7,387 bases of DNA from Eubacteriales Family XIII. Incertae Sedis bacterium (GTDB taxonomy: Bacteria; Bacillota; Clostridia; Peptostreptococcales; Anaerovoracaceae), in the NCBI GenBank assembly GCA_031269205.1, contig JAISZM010000180.1, positions 1 to 7,387 on the forward strand, written 5' to 3'. The position numbers and the translations under genes were made by a program. Position 1 is the stretch's first letter. The number at the start of each line of letters is the position of its first letter. The notes below the pieces were generated by a model. It worked only from the letters and a program-made list of their open reading frames with translations. It was not told the origin of the DNA and did not search any database. Of this stretch, positions 6,104 through 7,387 are shown in pieces.

Positions 6104-7387
6104 TTACTTGGCGTAGTCTATCGCTCTCGTTTCCCGCAGCACATTCACCTTGATCTGTCCCGGATAGTCCAGTTCGCTCTCTATCTTCTTGCTGATCTCG
6201 CGCGCGAGCAGGACGATCTCATTATCGTTCACCTCCTCGGGTTTCGCGACTATTCGTATCTCGCGGCCGGCCTGTATCGCGTAGGAGTGTTCCACGCCCT
6301 TAGTCGTGTTCGCGATCTCCTCAAGTTTCTGCAAGCGCTTGATATATGTCTCCAGGGTCTCACTGCGCGCGCCGGGCCGCGCGGCCGATAGCGCGTCGGA
6401 GGCCGCGATAAGGGCCGCCTCGAGACTCTTTATCTCGTAGTCTCCGTGATGGGACGCCATGGCGTCAATGACAGCCTGACTTTCCTTGTACTTCTTCAGA
6501 AGGTCTATGCCTATGTCCACATGCGTGCCCTCAACCTCGTGGTCGACAGCCTTACCGATGTCGTGAAGCAGACCGGCGCGCTTGGCGAGAGTCGGATCAA
6601 GGTTCAGTTCGCTCGCCATGAGACCCGCCAGATGAGCGACCTCTATCGAGTGTTTCAACACGTTCTGGCCATAGCTCGTACGGTATTTGAGACGTCCCAG
6701 CAGACGGACGAGTTCATGATGCAGGTTATGTACGCCGACCTCGAACGTGGCCTGCTCGCCCGCGTCCTTGATGATGTTCGCGACTTCCTTCTCGGCCTTC
6801 TGCACCATCTCCTCAATGCGTGCGGGATGGATGCGCCCGTCGACGATCAGTTTCTCGAGGCTTATCCTCGCTATTTCACGCTTGACGGGGTCAAAGCCCG
6901 AGAGCACGACCGCCTCGGGAGTGTCGTCTATGATGAGGTCAATGCCTGTCATCGTTTCGATGGCGCGGATATTGCGGCCCTCGCGACCGATGATGCGACC
7001 CTTCATCTCGTCGTTCGGGAGAGGAACGACGGATACCGTCGTTTCGGCGACGTGATCCGCGGCCGTGCGCTGGATGGCGCCCGTGATGATCTCCTTGGCC
7101 TTCGCCTCGCCCTTCTCGCGAGCCTCGCTCTCTATCTCGCGTATGAGCACAGCCGTCTCCTGACGTATCTCCCGCTCCACATTGTCGAGAAGTATCTGCT
7201 TGGCCTCATCCTTCGTATAGCCCGATATCTTCTCGAGTTCCACGTTCTGGCGCTGTATGGCGGCGTCGAGTTCTTTCTCCTTGCTCTCTATCGCCTTTTC
7301 CTTGCGATCCGCCTGTTCGAGCTTCTTATCGATATTCTCGAGCTTGCGGTCGATATTTTCTTCCTTTTGCTGAAGCCTGCGCTCCTG
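6104..7387 (-). CDS. rny: Ribonuclease Y (5' end outside window)
   Basis: RNase Y is a membrane-anchored endoribonuclease that starts bulk mRNA decay, the counterpart of RNase E in many bacteria. The frame is open through the right edge, so the 427 visible residues lack the true start. The family is about 510-520 long, so roughly 90 residues are missing, including the N-terminal membrane anchor. The GTG at 7241-7243 is an internal Val codon, not the start. Visible residues 1-60 are a charged Glu/Lys/Arg/Gln-rich coiled coil (for example RKLENIDKKLEQADRKEKAI). Then come the SGYTKDEAKQILL segment, a KH RNA-binding domain with GRIIGREGRNIRAIE (about 130-144), and an HD metal-dependent hydrolase domain with HSIEVAHLAGLMA (246 on) and LLHDIGKAVDHE (273-284, catalytic His-Asp). 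The chain ends with the typical VLRETRAIDYAK. All visible catalytic motifs are intact. It is the most upstream gene visible in the minus-strand set; the desulfurase gene follows after 38 nt, so co-transcription is likely. Confidence 0.96.
   Translation of the reverse strand, partial: QERRLQQKEENIDRKLENIDKKLEQADRKEKAIESKEKELDAAIQRQNVELEKISGYTKDEAKQILLDNVEREIRQETAVLIREIESEAREKGEAKAKEIITGAIQRTAADHVAETTVSVVPLPNDEMKGRIIGREGRNIRAIETMTGIDLIIDDTPEAVVLSGFDPVKREIARISLEKLIVDGRIHPARIEEMVQKAEKEVANIIKDAGEQATFEVGVHNLHHELVRLLGRLKYRTSYGQNVLKHSIEVAHLAGLMASELNLDPTLAKRAGLLHDIGKAVDHEVEGTHVDIGIDLLKKYKESQAVIDAMASHHGDYEIKSLEAALIAASDALSAARPGARSETLETYIKRLQKLEEIANTTKGVEHSYAIQAGREIRIVAKPEEVNDNEIVLLAREISKKIESELDYPGQIKVNVLRETRAIDYAK

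Noticed and set aside
5503..6153. Two overlapping plus-strand open frames of about 190-216 codons opposite the desulfurase
   Set aside because: Both mirror the desulfurase coding sequence, and neither product shows a domain; low stop density comes from base composition.
7241..7243. GTG as the start of RNase Y
   Set aside because: The frame continues to the window edge as typical RNase Y coiled coil, so this is an internal valine codon.

Overview
The window is a compact, GC-rich bacterial segment with six protein-coding genes packed almost end to end and no visible mobile element, RNA gene or CRISPR array. The two ends are cut through genes: the left end lies inside cheA and the right end inside rny. 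The genes point to a motile, walled, probably rod-shaped bacterium. The cysteine desulfurase/ThiI pair without a rhodanese domain, RNase Y and an Mbl-like MreB resemble Bacillota and some other non-proteobacterial anaerobes. The frequent isoleucine codon ATA in a GC-rich genome would also suit lineages such as Synergistota. The phylum assignment is an inference of low confidence.

Left third, plus strand (1-2302): the C-terminal part of the chemotaxis kinase CheA, followed with a 4-nt ATGA overlap by the methyltransferase CheR. CheR tunes the receptors and CheA reads them, so this is the end of a chemotaxis operon. It meets the next operon tail to tail, with only 24 nt between the stop codons.

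Right two thirds, minus strand, in transcription order: rny (RNase Y, 5' end outside the window), a NifS/IscS-type cysteine desulfurase, thiI (tRNA 4-thiouridine synthase) and mreB (actin-like shape protein). The desulfurase and ThiI overlap by 4 nt and form an obvious functional pair: the desulfurase takes sulfur from cysteine and ThiI places it in tRNA. mreB is co-oriented but has its own near-consensus sigma70-type promoter (TTGAAA, 17-nt spacer, TATAAT). The -35 box of that promoter contains the thiI stop codon. mreB also has a strong Shine-Dalgarno sequence and a TTG start, and it is not followed by mreC or mreD.

I see no undescribed system here. The most notable points are the private mreB promoter embedded at the thiI stop codon, a low-complexity insertion in the N-terminal part of ThiI that carries a run of seven C, and the gene order rny-nifS-thiI-mreB.
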